64,000 nt of DNA, taken from the NCBI GenBank assembly GCA_029204225.1, contig CM055110.1, forward strand, positions 1,300,675 to 1,364,674. The letters are read 5' to 3'. The DNA is from Diphasiastrum complanatum (lineage: Eukaryota; Streptophyta; Lycopodiopsida; Lycopodiales; Lycopodiaceae). Under the pieces are notes generated by a model. The model was not told where the DNA came from. It ran no database searches and saw only the letters and a program-made list of their open reading frames with translations. Made by a program: the position numbers and the translations under genes. Positions 20,896-32,600 of the stretch are shown in pieces (position 1 is the stretch's first letter; each line of letters opens with the position of its first letter).

Positions 20896-22015
20896 ATTTG
20901 TCACTAAAATTTTATTGGAATTTCAATTTGCACTTTCTATCAGCACCTAATCTCATAGCTTTGGCTCCTTCACATAAGGTTCTATTTTGTCTCTCGGCCA
21001 CTCCATTTTGTTGTGGTGTTCTTGGACTTGTGAGCTCCCTCTTGATTCCATTTGCATCAAAAAATGCTTTGAACTTGGTAGAAATGTACTCACCACCATT
21101 AACACTCCTCAAGCACTTGATTTTTGGTGTTGAATTGATCCTCCCTTACAATCTTGAACTTGAAAAAGACATCATAAACCTCATCTTTGCTCTTTAGTAC
21201 ATACACCCAGCAAAAGCTTCTGAGATCACCAATAAATGTTACGTACATCTTAACATCACCATTGCTAATTGTAGTAATTCCATGAATATCCAAATGCACA
21301 AGTTGGAAAGGCCTAGTAGATCTAGATATAGATATCTTATAAGGTAATTTAGGTGACTTTGATAAAGCACATTGCTCACAGACATGATTCATGCTAGTTA
21401 GAGATTTTGGAGGACCAAAAACAACTTGCCTCTTTGCCATCACCTCCAATGACTTGAAACTGAGATGCCCTAATCTCTTCTGCCATACTTCTTGCATTGA
21501 CAATTGCTACTTTTTTTCATACATCCAACTTGGTTAGCAACAACACAAGCATCCGTTTGAACAATTTACCTTGCCTCATCCCTTTTGCAATAACTTCACC
21601 TTCCTTCTTGATCAAGCAAGCATCTCCATCAAACTCCACCTTAAGACCATTGTCACTAAGAAGGTCCTTAGTGATTGATGGAATGAACAAAATATTTTTA
21701 AGTTCACATTCCTATTAGTAGAGAGAGAAATAGGAATTGTGCCAATCCCTTTGATTGCACACTCACCATCATTGGCCGTGTAGAGCACCCTCTTGTCACC
21801 TTTATATGCCCACAAAGATGAAAAGTACTCTTTGTGAAAAGCGTGTCTGAGCTTGCTCCACTATCAATCCACCAAGGATCACTATCTCCATGACTAGACA
21901 ACAAACAAGAAGACATAAGAAATGAATCATTTGAGTTTTGTTCATCAATACCATCCTCATCTAGAGTTAGATCACTTTGCTTCTCATCTTGATCTCTTTT
22001 CTCAGTTGGTCCATG
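20896..22015 (-). pseudogene. Copia Y protease and integrase fragment
   Basis: In minus order: SDPWWIDSGASSDTLFTKS (protease active site DSGAS); VWQKRLGHLSFKSLEVMAKR with HVCEQCALSKSPK (pre-integrase HHCC); VHLDIHGITTISNGDVKMYVTFI (first catalytic Asp); and NGGEYISTKFKAFFDANGIKRE with TPQQNGVAERQNRTL (catalytic Asp/Glu region). Small frame breaks occur. It belongs to a different copia family from X and is truncated at both ends by other copia pieces. Confidence 0.85.
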
Positions 22016-22965
22016 AGATTGGGCCTTGATTAAATGAGAATATAAATCCAAAAGTCGATCTTCTGGTGTCGATATCTCCCGCCCAATCTGCATCTGTGTA
22101 TCCTTCGAGAATGTTGGCAGATTGGTTGTCTCCATAACAGATGCTAAGATTTTTTGTAGCTTGGACATACTTCATGACTTTCATGAGTGCTTTGCAATGG
22201 GTTGGACCTAGATTCGATAAAAATTGGCTGAGTGAACTGATCGAGTATGCAAGGTCTGGTCGAGTGCAGAGCATCGCATACATCAGTGAGTCGATGATGG
22301 AGTGAAATGGATATTGCTTCATTTCCTCCTTTTCTTCCTCAGTTGAAGCCCATGCTCCTTTGATAATTTCAGACCAGGGTTGAGTGGAAAGTAGCTCGAT
22401 TTGCATTTGTTCATTCCATACTTTTCCAACACATTAGTGAGATATCATTGTTGACTGATATAAATTTGTCTACTGGATTGATTTCGATGAATTTGGATTC
22501 CAAGGTAGTAATGGGCTGGACCCATATCAGTCATTTTGTACTCCTGTGCTAACATGCATTTTGAATCCTTTAATAAATTCAAATTATTCTTGACACAGAC
22601 TTGAAATAGACATTTGAGTCTATTCAGTTTGGAATAAAACCATTCTCGATTAAATGCATTGATTTTTTGGAATCAGACTCTTGGTAACTGTTTCAGACTA
22701 TACAGAGCCTTGTGGATGTTGCACACTAGGTGCTCCTTACCCTTCAGTTTGTATCCCTCTGGTTGCGACATATAGATTTCCTCTTCGATAGTCCCATTGA
22801 GGAAAGCAGTCTGGACATCCATTTGGTGGACTTCAAGGTCAGCTGCAGCTGCAAAGGAGAGTAGTAGTCGGATCGAAGCATGCTTAATGACAGGGCTGAA
22901 GGTCTTTGAATAATCCTTTCCACCCCTATTCCCTCCTAATCTAGATCCATTTATTAAACTATTTG
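22016..22965 (-). pseudogene. Copia Z reverse transcriptase and RNase H fragment
   Basis: In minus order: SPVIKHASIRLLLSFAAAAD, DVQTAFLNGTIEEEIYMSQPEGY, LVCNIHKALYSLKQ, then a broken stretch with MTDMGPAHYYLGIQIHRN, and SLMYAMLCTRPDLAYSISSL with GYTDADWAGDIDTRRSTFGF (RNase H Asp). The YVDD motif appears to be missing between KALYSLKQ and LGIQI. No matching integrase adjoins it; the next piece on the low side is copia Y protease. Confidence 0.82.
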
Positions 22966-23215
22966 TACAGGCACATATTCTAATGAAATACAAAGGAATC
23001 CGTGACATTGTTACTCGATAATTCGGCCATCTTTCAATTCTGTCACGGAGTGAAAATCTGATTGCATAGGTGAAGGCAGATATTTTGAGGCACTTGGAAA
23101 TATCAGACCTAGGAGAAGCCAAATGCTACATGGATTTGCAGATCAACAAAGACCTCCAGACTGGGAGATTGTATCTACACCAGTAAAGATACATTCAGAA
23201 GATCACCCTTAACAT
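22966..23215 (+). pseudogene. Copia reverse transcriptase fragment (W-like)
   Basis: The plus strand reads, with frame changes, SENLIA-VKADIL-RHLEISDLGEAKCYMDLQI, NKDLQTGRLYLHQ-stop. The closest match within the window is W RT on the minus strand at 30,105-30,362. It lies tail-to-head between Z (minus) and another plus-strand copia. Confidence 0.65.
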
Positions 23216-23229
23216 CTCCGACACATAGA

Positions 23230-24477
23230 TTGGTCGTATAAAAAAAGCCCAATTCTCAAAAGAAGCTTGGGATACACTAAGCACATTATATGAAGTGAGA
23301 GATGTCACTTCAAAGCTACATTTGAGGTGAACGTTCTTCTCACTCAAAATGTCAAATAGTGATTCTGTTCAGAATCACATAAATGAATTTCATACTCTAT
23401 TAGAGCAGATGACGACAATAGGTTCAATAGTCTAAGACTCTGACACTGTTATGACCTTATTGTCCAGTTTGCCATCCCTCTATGAAAACTGGGTGATGAT
23501 GATAACCACACACTCATATATAGCATTGTCTTGAGTCTTAATCATGCTGCTTGTAGGAGGAAACAAAAAGGAATGGAACATCCTTTTCCTCCATCAACGA
23601 CTCACAGACATTATTCTCGAAGAAGAACACCAAAAGCAACACAAGAAGAAAGTTGTTCGACAAACTGACAACAATTAGAAGCAGACACAGAAGACCCATA
23701 ATCAGCCACCTGCTCAGAACAAGAAGAGGCTCTTCTGCAGATACTACAAGAGGGCAAACCATGAAATCCAAGACTGTCAAATCTTGAAGTTCAACAATGA
23801 CAAGCAGCAGCCGGACCAGTAAGCCCATGCAGCCAACACGAAGTAGAAGAACGAAGAAAATGATGATGAGCAAGAAGTCTTCATGGTGAGCCATCGCCAT
23901 GTTGAACAATCGAAAGAATGGTTCCTTGATTCCAGAGCAACACAACACATGACAAGCCATCAAGAATGGTTCATCGATTATTCGACCAACAACACCAAGA
24001 AATTCATTCACCTTAGAGATAACAACTCCCACATAATTGAAAGTGGAGGTATTATTAGGATGAATTTTCAAAATAGAATGTCGAAACTTGTACCAAATGT
24101 CTTGTATGTCCCCAACTTGACGACAAATCTATTGTCTGAGGTCAGTCAAATCATAGATTAGAATATAGGGTAGAGTTTCAGACGGATTTCTGTCAAATTC
24201 TTGATAATAGTAGGAGAGTTCTTGCACTCGGAAAGAGACAAGGATATCTCTATGGGCTTAATCATTGTAATATTGTGGCTAATCGTGCTTTAAGCAATTC
24301 AACATATATTAATGAAGAATTGATTTGGCATTATAGACTTGGTCACCTTAATTATATATCAATATGTAACATGTCTAAGCGTTCTTCGGTTCTTGATCTT
24401 GACTAGCAAAATGTCGACCCTCTTGTCTGCCAGAGTTGTATTATAGGAAAGTAGGCAAGAAGGCCATTTAATTCAAT
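23230..24477 (+). pseudogene. Copia V gag, protease and pre-integrase region
   Basis: On the plus strand: AQFSKEAWDTLSTLYEVRD, QNHINEFHTLLEQM and LSSLPSLYENWV (UBN2 gag); a zinc knuckle CRYYKRANHEIQDC (second Cys replaced by Tyr); protease EWFLDSRATQHMTSHQEWF (DSRAT instead of DSGAT); LVPNVLYVPNLTTNLLS; then RLGHLNYISICNMSKRS and VCQSCIIGK of the HHCC module. Stops are frequent. It ends at about 24,477, where a reverse-strand element enters inside the same HHCC module. Confidence 0.8.
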
Positions 24478-25036
24478 GCTACAAGCATCACAATATTTTC
24501 CACACTTTGAAAAATGCTTGGGGAGGCCGAGTGCAAGCTCCTTTGCACACATTGTTTCCATAGCTTTGAAGTTGGGGTGGCCCAACCTTTTGTGCCATAG
24601 CTCCACATTAGAGATCTCCGCCTTTGCCAAATTCAAACTATCCATTGCAACATTAGCGTCTAGTTTAAACAATCTACCTTGTTTAAAACCCTTTGCTATG
24701 CATTCATCATTTCTGAGGATGGAACAAACTCCATGATTAAATTGTACATGAAGGCCATTATCCATTAGTTGGCCAACACTTAATAAATTCTTGGTAAACT
24801 TAGGAAAAAATAAGACATTTCTAAAATTCATCCTTTGGGATGATCCAACATACAATGGAATGGTTCCAATACTATTCTACACTCTTGATCACTAGTTGTA
24901 AAGATAGATCTTTTTACATCATTATTAGAGAGTAAATGGAGAAATAGTCCTTTTGGAAAGTCTTGTGGGAGCTAGCCCCACTATCAATCCACCAAGAATC
25001 ATTGGTGTTGCACTTGGATGATGGTGGTGTGTTAGA
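24478..25036 (-). pseudogene. Copia Y' protease and pre-integrase region
   Basis: In minus order: WWIDSGAS (24,990s; protease active site), then RMNFRNVLFFPKFTKNLLSVGQL, FNHGVCSILRNDECIAKGF, VELWHKRLGHPNFKAMETM and GKYCDAC (pre-integrase HHCC). It is cut at about 24,478 against the oppositely oriented copia V. Integrase itself is absent. Confidence 0.82.
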
Positions 25037-25918
25037 AACCATTAAGGATGATTATTCTTCATCCTCCTCTTGATGTGCAATGTTGCTTTGCTTGTTCTCT
25101 TGTGCCTTCTTCTTCTTGAGACATTCTGATGCAAAATGCTCTTTCTTTCCACAGAAAAAGCATTTGAACTTTGACTTGTCTTTGATCTTGCCCTTTCAAC
25201 TTGATGCATCATCCTCTTCTTTGGCCTCCTTTGGATGATTCTTCTTTCCATTGGTCTTGAATGAGAAATTGGCTTTCTCATCACCATCCTGCAAAGACAA
25301 TGAGTTCAATCTTGCTTTGGTGAGCATCCTACACTCTCAAGCCACTAATACTAATACACTATGAAGCTTTTCTATAGCTGGCAAGGTGTCTTGGATTGCA
25401 AAACTTTGGACCAAATTTGTAAAGTCATCTCCTAGACCATCAAGGACAATTTGTACAAGCTCTCCATCATGAATCTTCTCTCCAATGGGAGCCAACTCCC
25501 TATTTAAAGACTTGATTCTAAGCACATAGTCTTGTGCACTCTCCTCACTTCTTCTCATGCTTTGCAAGATTTGGTTTCTAAGCATGAGGACTCTAGAAGT
25601 GTTGCTTGATTCATAGATTGATTTTAAAGAATTCTAAGCCTCTTTATCACTAGTACAAGATGATGCTTCTCCCAAAAAATCATTACTTACATTCATCTTC
25701 ACACAATGAAGTGCTAGTCTAGATCTTTTCTTGTATCTAACTTGTGCACCTAGAGGTTCATCTTCATCTTCAATCAAGAATTTATAAAGGTATTGGAGCA
25801 CCATTAGTGACTCCATCCTAACCTTCCAAATAGCATAATTTGTAAAATTCAATCTCTTACTAGCTTCAAGAAGGTAAGCTCCAATAGATCCCATCTTACT
25901 AGTGATTTCTACAAACAA
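25037..25918 (-). pseudogene. Copia Y' gag
   Basis: The start codon is at 25,918 or 25,891. The frame reads GAYLLEASKRLNFTNYAIWKV (copia gag N-terminus), LALHCVKMNVSNDFLGEASS, LMLRNQILQSMRRSEES, LVQIVLDGLGDDFTNLV, a Lys-rich region and an intact zinc knuckle CFFCGKKEHFASEC (CX2CX4HX4C). Only about three stops or shifts interrupt it (near 25,632, 25,335 and 25,200). This is one of the better preserved gag genes in the window. Confidence 0.85.
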
Positions 25919-26988
25919 GAAACTAATCTGATTGACTCTAGAAACTCACAAAGGTCTCTCTTGTAGTGTTTCACTCAAATTAAATTTCTAATCCAACAAA
26001 TGGACTTATAATTTCAATTCTAGCACTCCCTCACAAAGATGGAAAGAAGATTAGATGATGTGAAATTTACTTACAATTAAATCTTGCCAATTTTGGCTAT
26101 TTTTGGACAAAAAAATGACTCAATCTCCCTCACTCTTCTTGATGTACTTTCAAGACCTGTAAATCACTTTAAAAGGTATTGATTTCAGCCTAGAGTAATT
26201 AGATCTCATGAATCAAATTCAAATCTAATTAATGGCAATCAAACTTGGTAGCTTTTTCTAAGATTAGCACTAAAAATCTCATCAAGAACTCACAAATTGA
26301 ATTTTTATGGATCAAATGAATATCATGCAATAAATTCAGGTCTAGAGGTGCCCACATGTAGTGGATTGCCATGTAGCATCTTGGCCTCACATGTGTGGAA
26401 TCCACTTATGTACAAAATTTACATTATACTACTTGGCTAGATTTGCCAATATAGGCATTTTTTCACAATATGTAGTTCAAGCATAAACGTTGAAGATGGT
26501 CTTGTAAATGGTATTGATGGCCAATTTCAAACAAAAGCAACCATAATGGTAACTGATATTATTTGGATTCAATTTTCTTATCCACATATTGAACAAAACA
26601 CACGACTTGCACATAGTCACTTTTATACAATGAGACACATACTACAAACATGGACACCAATTTACAAAGTTACTAAAGTAATTCAAATAGAGTCCTCATT
26701 TTTAATTGCTATCACATGAAACCAATTTCCTATACAACTTGTTGTTGCTCATACTATACATCGTGCAAAAAAGTTCTAACGATGGAACATGTAATTTTCA
26801 ATTCTACTGGAACCAACAACGATGGCCTAAAATATACAACTCTGTCTAGAATATGAAATTCTTGGAGTGCCTTTGTCGACGAGGATTCCGACTAAGCTTA
26901 GATGGAGCCGATCTGTCGAATAAGGCTACTGCTTCAAGCCGCGATCAATCATCTTCCGAGCAGTAGATAGCTACTGCTAATCTGACAT
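25919..26988. other. Non-coding stretch upstream of copia Y' gag
   Basis: AT-rich DNA with no convincing gene. The part up to about 26,300 sits where a copia leader should be, but no Met primer site was found. 26,850-26,988 is more GC-rich and directly borders copia W. Confidence 0.4.
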
Positions 26989-27045
26989 TGAATTTATGAA
27001 CAACAGACAATGTCTAATGACAGCGGAAATATATCTACTGGTAAT
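26989..27045 (-). repeat. W 3' LTR, distal part
   Basis: It matches 31,484-31,541 (ATGAACAACAGACAA, then CAGCGGAAATATATCTAC). It continues at 29,336 on the far side of element G. Confidence 0.8.
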
Positions 27046-27760
27046 TGTTAACAGATCCTCTGCTTGAGAGGATCTGTTTACTGATTATTCTTCTTACTTA
27101 TAGGTTGAGTTTGTGCTCTGCCTGTCAACAAAAACTGTGGGCACTTGTTTTAGATTATCTATCTTGTTTCGGAGCCCAAACTCAGGCAGAGAAGGTTGGT
27201 TATCATTGTAGTATTTTTTTTGCCTGTCAGAGGACAACTCAGGGTAGCCACTCTTGAACCGAAATCACATGTTCATCTACCAAACATGTAGGTCAGACAT
27301 TCAACCAAGAAATCAGCATGAAGAAAGATTGCAATGCCATGAAATTCTACTCTAATGCTGCAAAAATGCGTTTGAAATCAGATTCTAAACACTACTAAAT
27401 TCACATAAATTCACAAAACAATAAACAAGAAGCTAACCTACAGCATTTTAGAAGTCCAAGAATCAAGAAACCAACCAGTCTTTTGATTATTGGACATCTT
27501 GAGAACATCAAGAACATGGTTGTAAGATAATATGCAAGAACTACACCGCAATCCAGCCTATTTATTTTACCCGAATGCTGATTCCTACATTAATCCACAA
27601 ACAAGAGATGAAATCTAACCACTCTTGGAAAGTAGAAAAACTAATCCACTCTACTATCCACAACCACACACAAAGGAGAGAAGGGCAAAATCATGAATGC
27701 ATCATCAAGAAACAAGCATGATCAAGGAGCTCAATGGATGCACCAGAACTCGTGGAGGCC
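27046..27760 (-). repeat. G 3' LTR, truncated
   Basis: It is collinear with 28,204-28,905. The match ends after CTCGTGGAGGC, and interior sequence follows without a visible polypurine tract. Confidence 0.75.
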
Positions 27761-28182
27761 AGGAAGGTCTGGGGCTCGTGAAGGAGAGGATGGCACGGGG
27801 GCGCCGTTTAGGTGCTCGAGAAGATAGCGATGGAGGAGAGTATGGCATTTGCAGATATGTGAGAGATGAAGGTAAGGCGTTGGTTGTAGGAGGTGTGTGT
27901 GGTGGCGTGTGGAGTATATTGTAGGGTGCGTGTTGCAGGTCTGAAGGAGGTGTAGGTCATAAGGTGCTGGTAAGATCAGACGAGTGATGTGTGGATGTTT
28001 GTCGGAAACTATTCCTGTATTGTAGGTCTGGTGCATATGGAGGTTGCATTTCAAATATCAGATTGCATGGTCAGGAATAGTGAGGGTCAAGAACAACTCA
28101 GAGGTGTGCAAGGATGGAGCGAGTGTGGGCAGGATTCTGAGCGTGTGCAGCATTACAATAGTTTATAGGATTATGTGTTGGT
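27761..28182 (-). other. G interior, non-coding
   Basis: GT-rich sequence on the plus strand (for example GGAGGTGTGTGTGGTGGCGTG). Open frames are short and low-complexity. No gag or pol motif was seen on either strand. Confidence 0.55.
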
Positions 28183-28201
28183 CCAAGTAGTAACGACACC
28201 A
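28183..28201 (-). other. Primer-binding site of element G
   Basis: The minus strand reads TGGTGTCGTTACTACTTGG, 2 bp from the LTR end. Its first ten bases equal those of the primer site at 7827-7849, suggesting the same gypsy group. Confidence 0.6.
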
Positions 28202-28203
28202 AA

Positions 28204-29335
28204 TGTTAACAAATCCTCTGTTTGGGAGGATCTGCTTATTGATTATTCTTCTTACTTACAGGTTCTGTTTGTGCTCTGCCTTGGGCACTTGTTTTAGATT
28301 ATCTATCTTGTTTCAGAGCCCAAACTCAGGCAGAGAAGATTGGTTATCATTGTAGCATTTGTCCTACCTGTCAGAAGACAACTCAAGGTAGTCACTCTCG
28401 AACTAAAATCACATGTTCGTCTACCAAACATGCAGGTCAGACATTCAACCAAGAAATCAGCATGAACAAAGATTGCAATGCCATGAAATCCTACTCTAAT
28501 ACTACAAAAATGAGTTTGAATTTAGATCCAAAACACTACTAAACTTGCATAAATCCAAAAAAAAAGAAACAAAAAGCTAATCTATAGCATTTTAAGAGTC
28601 CAAGAATCAAGAAACCAACCAATCTTTTGATTATTGGACATCCCAAGAAAATCAAGAATAGGGTTGTAAGATAATATGCAAGAACTACACCACAACCCAG
28701 CCTATTTAGTTTACCTGAATGTTGAATCCTACATTCATCCACAAACAAGAAATGAAATGTAATCCACTCTAGGAAAGCAGGAAAACTAATCCACTTTACT
28801 ATCCACAGCCACACACAAAGGAGGGAAGGGCAAGATCATGAATGCATTACTCAAGAAACAAGCATGATCAAGGAGCTCAGTGGATGCACCAAAACTCGTG
28901 GAGGCTCTTCTCAATTCAACATAGAGTAGGTACATTTCACAAAAGCTTCCCTTCTACAAAGGGGGTGTCTCTTAAATAAGCAAGAGAGCTCCAAAGGTGG
29001 CATCCTAGTGGCATTTCCACATTACACAAATTACAAGTGGAATTATGCTCTCCACTAGATGTCACCATCAAAAGGTAGCTCACTCTACTTTTCTAAGAGG
29101 GGCCTACTTGCATTTATTACATTTGCCTAGAAATACTAGTTCCTACATGGTCATTCCATCTTCCAGGATTCACCATGAGGCTTACACAGTTCTTGCCTGT
29201 CATTCCTAACTAGCATTTCTCGGCTCTTAGTCTTCGTTCGTCTCATCTTCCTAGAGACCTCTGCGGTCTAAGGTGAGAGGTGCTCTTGGGTAGCTCTGGT
29301 CGAGCATCTTGGGGATTCGTCAGAATCAGCCAACA
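28204..29335 (-). repeat. G 5' LTR (1,132 bp)
   Basis: Its plus-strand ends are TGTTAAC and GCCAACA. A TATA-like box, TATTTAAGAGA on the minus strand, lies near 28,970-28,980. A related plus-strand copy lies at about 40,485-41,418. Confidence 0.75.
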
Positions 29336-29841
29336 ATAAAATTGAACAAGCATCACAACATTCATGGATTGTGCATTGAACAAAAAAAGATATACTCGTC
29401 TATATTATTAGAATCGAGTTTACAATGGGGTGTCTTTCTTGAGTGTTGTCTATTTTCCAGATCAGCGTGTCGGCGTGATAAAGGTGTTCTCTTCTCACGA
29501 AAGGAACTAGCTACTGCTAGATCTATCTTGCTTCCTTGATATGCACCTCACTGAGTGTTGCATTCATGATTCTCTTTCTGTGTGTGTATCTATTTCTGAT
29601 CCAATACATATATTATGCTAGATTAGATTACAAGATTGATTAGCTAAGTTTAAGCTAAGCATCCGTTTAAATACGTTTCTGTTGACGTTGCATGGTGATG
29701 GTGATCATGGTAGTTTGAAAAACTTCACGCCTGAGCCGATAGTTCGTCCTCACCCTAGAATGTCGGCCTAACCTGAAGTGTTGGCCTTTTGAGCATGTGG
29801 CGAAAAGACTGAAGGTTGGCTGAAAACAAAATCTTGAGTCA
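29336..29841 (-). repeat. W 3' LTR, proximal part
   Basis: It is about 90% identical by eye to 31,541-32,046, ending (plus) CTTGAGTCA next to RNase H. Confidence 0.85.
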
Positions 29842-31483
29842 ATCTAAATTTTTCGTTTTTGCACAAGATCTCTAATATGATGGTATTTGAGTGGAATGTG
29901 CTTGAACCTGGAATAGAAGACAGGGTCTTGAGTCATGGAGGTTGCGCTGGTATTATCCATATACATAACAGTAGGTTCTGCTTGTTGCTCTCCTAGCTCA
30001 TTCAACAATTGTCTCAACCACATGATCTCATTTGCATTCTTTGAAGCAACTACATGTTCTGCTTCGCATGAGGATTGTGCGACAAGAGTCTGCTTTTTGC
30101 AAATTTAGCTTACTGGCCCTCCACATATCATGAAACATCTGTCAGTGACAGATTTGCTATCATCCTTTGAGCTTGCCCAAGTGGCGTTGCTATAATCTCT
30201 GTCGATCTGCAAAGTCAGATAGCATTTGGCTTCTCCTAGGTCTGATATTTCGAAGTGCCTCGAAATATTTGCCTTGACCTGCGCAATTAGATTGTCGCTC
30301 CGTGACAGAATTTGTTCTACATAGACACTGACTATGATGATCTCCCCGCTTATGGCCTTCACATAAACATTGCAATCAACCGTTAAAGGCTGGAAGCAAG
30401 AATCTTAATGCGTACCACTGTCTGGCGGATTGTTTCAGTCCATAGATGCTTCTGTGCATTCTACAGGCATAGTCAGCAAGTGACTCGTAGGTAAAACCTG
30501 GTGGCCGATCCATGTAGACCTCCTCTTTTAGCTCGCCATGCAAAAAGGCTGTTTTCTCGTCTACAATGTAGATCTTCAGATCATAGGTAGCTGTGTATGC
30601 ATATAATATGCCTAGGGGTGTGTGCTTTACGACAGAAGAGAATGTTTTTGTATAGTCAATGCCATACCTCTGTGAGAAGCCCTTTGAAACTAGTCTGGCT
30701 TTGTATCTCAGTACATTGCCGTCTGGTCCATACTTGTGCTTGTAGACCCATTTACACTTGATAGTCTTTCTGTCGACTGGTAGTGACTCGAGGGTCCACA
30801 CCTTGTTTTTCTTCATGGAGCTTTTTTTTGTCTTCCATGGCCTTGATCCACTTGCCCTTGTCCAAATAATTGATGGTTTCTTCATAAGTTTGTGGTACAG
30901 TTGAATCCACAGAATTCTTCCTGAGCAGAAGATGAGCTGTCAGGCACATATCTGACTGACACTCTTCTTTGTCTTGCAGATCTCCTTGAAAATAATACAG
31001 GCTCAGCAACTGCTTTGCCTTTGTCCTGTCTGTTGATAGTGGGACCTCGGTGTATCATCGGTGTGATGGGTACTCCCAATATGTCGGTCTGCTCATCGTC
31101 CGAACTATCGTTCAACTCAGCTGAAATTTGAGTATCTTCATATGGATGCTCAGGGTCCGCTCCCTCTGTCGATGTGGGCAGATCATAGTACTGACTACTG
31201 AGAACTTCATAGCTAATTGGATCTTCTTCAGCCATTGTTCTTGTCTTGTCAACTTTGACGTCTTTGACAGTCTTTATTTCATTGGTTTGTGGCATGTATA
31301 CTCTGTACTATATAGAGTGTATATTATAGCCAACCAAGAATCCTTGCTCCATCTTTTTGCCCAGTTTCTTCATCTTCTTATCTGGTATATATGCACATGC
31401 TACACATCTGAAGATTCGAACATGAGCCACGTTTGGCTTGATTCTCCACCATACCTCATGTGGGGTAGTGTGAGCAACGCGAT
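29842..31483 (-). pseudogene. Copia W pol: integrase end, RT, RNase H
   Basis: In minus order: TTPHEVWWRIKPNVAHVRIF and EQGFLVGYNIHS (integrase C-terminus); QTNEIKTVKDVKVDKTRTM; CKWVYKHKYGPDGNVLRYKA; FLHGELKEEVYMDRPPGF; YACRMHRSIYGLKQSARQW; IIIVSVYVEQILSR; and DLGEAKCYLTLQIDRDY. The frame then jumps to NATWASSKDDSKSVTD of RNase H, so about 100 codons are lost. The RT active site reads YVEQ instead of YVDD. It ends in a broken RNase H adjoining the 3' LTR. Confidence 0.85.
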
Positions 31484-32046
31484 TGAATCTATGAACAACA
31501 GACAAGGTCTAATGACAGCGAAAATATATCTACTGGTAAAATTGAACAAGCATCACAACATTCACAGATTGTGCATTGAGCAGAAAAAGATATACTTGTC
31601 TATATTATTAGAATCGAGTTTACAACGGGATTTCTTTCTTGAGCGCTGTCTATTTCCCAGATCAGCGCGTCGGCGTGATAGAGGTGTTCTCTTCTCACAA
31701 AAGGAACTAGCTACTACTAGATCTATCTTGCTTCCTTGATACACACCTCATTGAGTGTTGCGTTCAGGATTCTCTTTCTGTGTGTGTATGTATATGTCTC
31801 TGATCCAATACAGATATTATGCTGGATTAGATTACAAGATTGATTAGCTAAGTTTAAACTAAGCATCCGTTTAAGTACGTTTCTGTTGACATTGCATGGC
31901 GGCGATGGATCGTAGTAGTTTGAAAAACATTACGCCTGAGCCGATAGTTTGTCCTCACCCTGGAATGTCGGCCTAACCCGAAGTGTCGGCCTTTTGAGCG
32001 TGTGGCGAAAAAGCCGAAGGTTGGCTGAAAACAAAATCTTGGGTCA
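31484..32046 (-). repeat. W 5' LTR (563 bp)
   Basis: It is a direct repeat of the split 3' LTR. Its inner edge (31,484) abuts integrase coding sequence rather than a primer site, marking the internal deletion. Confidence 0.85.
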
Positions 32047-32600
32047 TTTTAGACCTACTGTTGCCTTGTATCAAAATGCGAAAAATGCAATCCATAATTG
32101 ACATCTGAAAGTTGACGCATGTATTAGAAAAGAAATGCAACGCCTTCGCAATCATGCAAACTGGCGCATTCAAATTCCTATCAGGAGCATTTAAAAAATA
32201 CACACCTTGTCATTCAATCTTTAAACATTGTCTCACTACAAAAACATGAAATTGATATTTTAGTAGATTACAATCTTATGAACTCAAATATCTTGTGTTT
32301 ACAAGAAATCCGGAACCACAATCATGCATCATACCTCACCACCAATTTCCATGCCATACAGATTTTGCAGAAATTATTAGAGCTTAATGTGAACAAACCA
32401 TTATATGGAAGCCAATTAGATCATGTATGGACAACTCTAAAAGCCTTCACACTTGTAAACTTGTAACTACCCTACTTGGCGACTTGCATCAAGCAGTAAC
32501 TTTTAAATCCCCTTATAACATTTATACTTCCTACATGCACTCGTTTGTGCTCGAATGGGTTTTCTCATCTTTTGTCAATAAAAATAGGCAATTTCTTTTT
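32047..32600 (+). other. Intergenic, with a faint endonuclease-like fragment
   Basis: At 32,225-32,370 one plus-strand frame reads SLQKHEIDILVDYNLMNSNI, LCLQEIRNHNHASYL. This resembles the start of exo/endonuclease-phosphatase domains in some plant mobile elements (the CLQE motif). It is short and isolated. Nothing else is recognised here. Confidence 0.3.

Larger units (their letters stand above)
27046..29335 (-). mobile_element. LTR element G with about 0.44 kb non-coding interior
   Basis: Two long direct repeats share about 715 bp. The 5' LTR (minus sense) is 28,204-29,335, starting TGTTGGCTG and ending GTTAACA. The 3' LTR is 27,046-27,760 and appears truncated on its inner side. Just inside the 5' LTR lies TGGTGTCGTTACTACTTGG (28,183-28,201), a gypsy-type Asp-like primer site. 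The interior (27,761-28,182) has no recognisable protein domain. It is inserted in the W 3' LTR. It is either a deletion derivative or a genuinely non-autonomous element. Confidence 0.75.
26989..32046 (-). mobile_element. Copia element W, minus strand, 3' LTR split by element G
   Basis: The 5' LTR is at 31,484-32,046 (563 bp). The 3' LTR is in two parts, 26,989-27,045 and 29,336-29,841, which together also give 563 bp. Between the LTRs lies pol (29,842-31,483), running from the integrase C-terminus to RNase H. The 5' part (primer site, gag, protease, integrase core) is deleted up to the 5' LTR. The LTR opens TGACTCAAGATTTTG and closes ATTCA on the minus strand. No clear target duplication was found at the outer ends. 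Confidence 0.8.

Noticed and set aside
23538-24071. 177-codon hydrophobic minus-strand frame
   Set aside because: Antisense of copia V gag and protease on the plus strand; Leu/Val-rich because the sense strand is Lys/Asn-rich.
27697-27924. 75-codon Gly-rich frame in the interior of element G
   Set aside because: Low-complexity GT-rich DNA; no gag or pol motif, no support as a gene.
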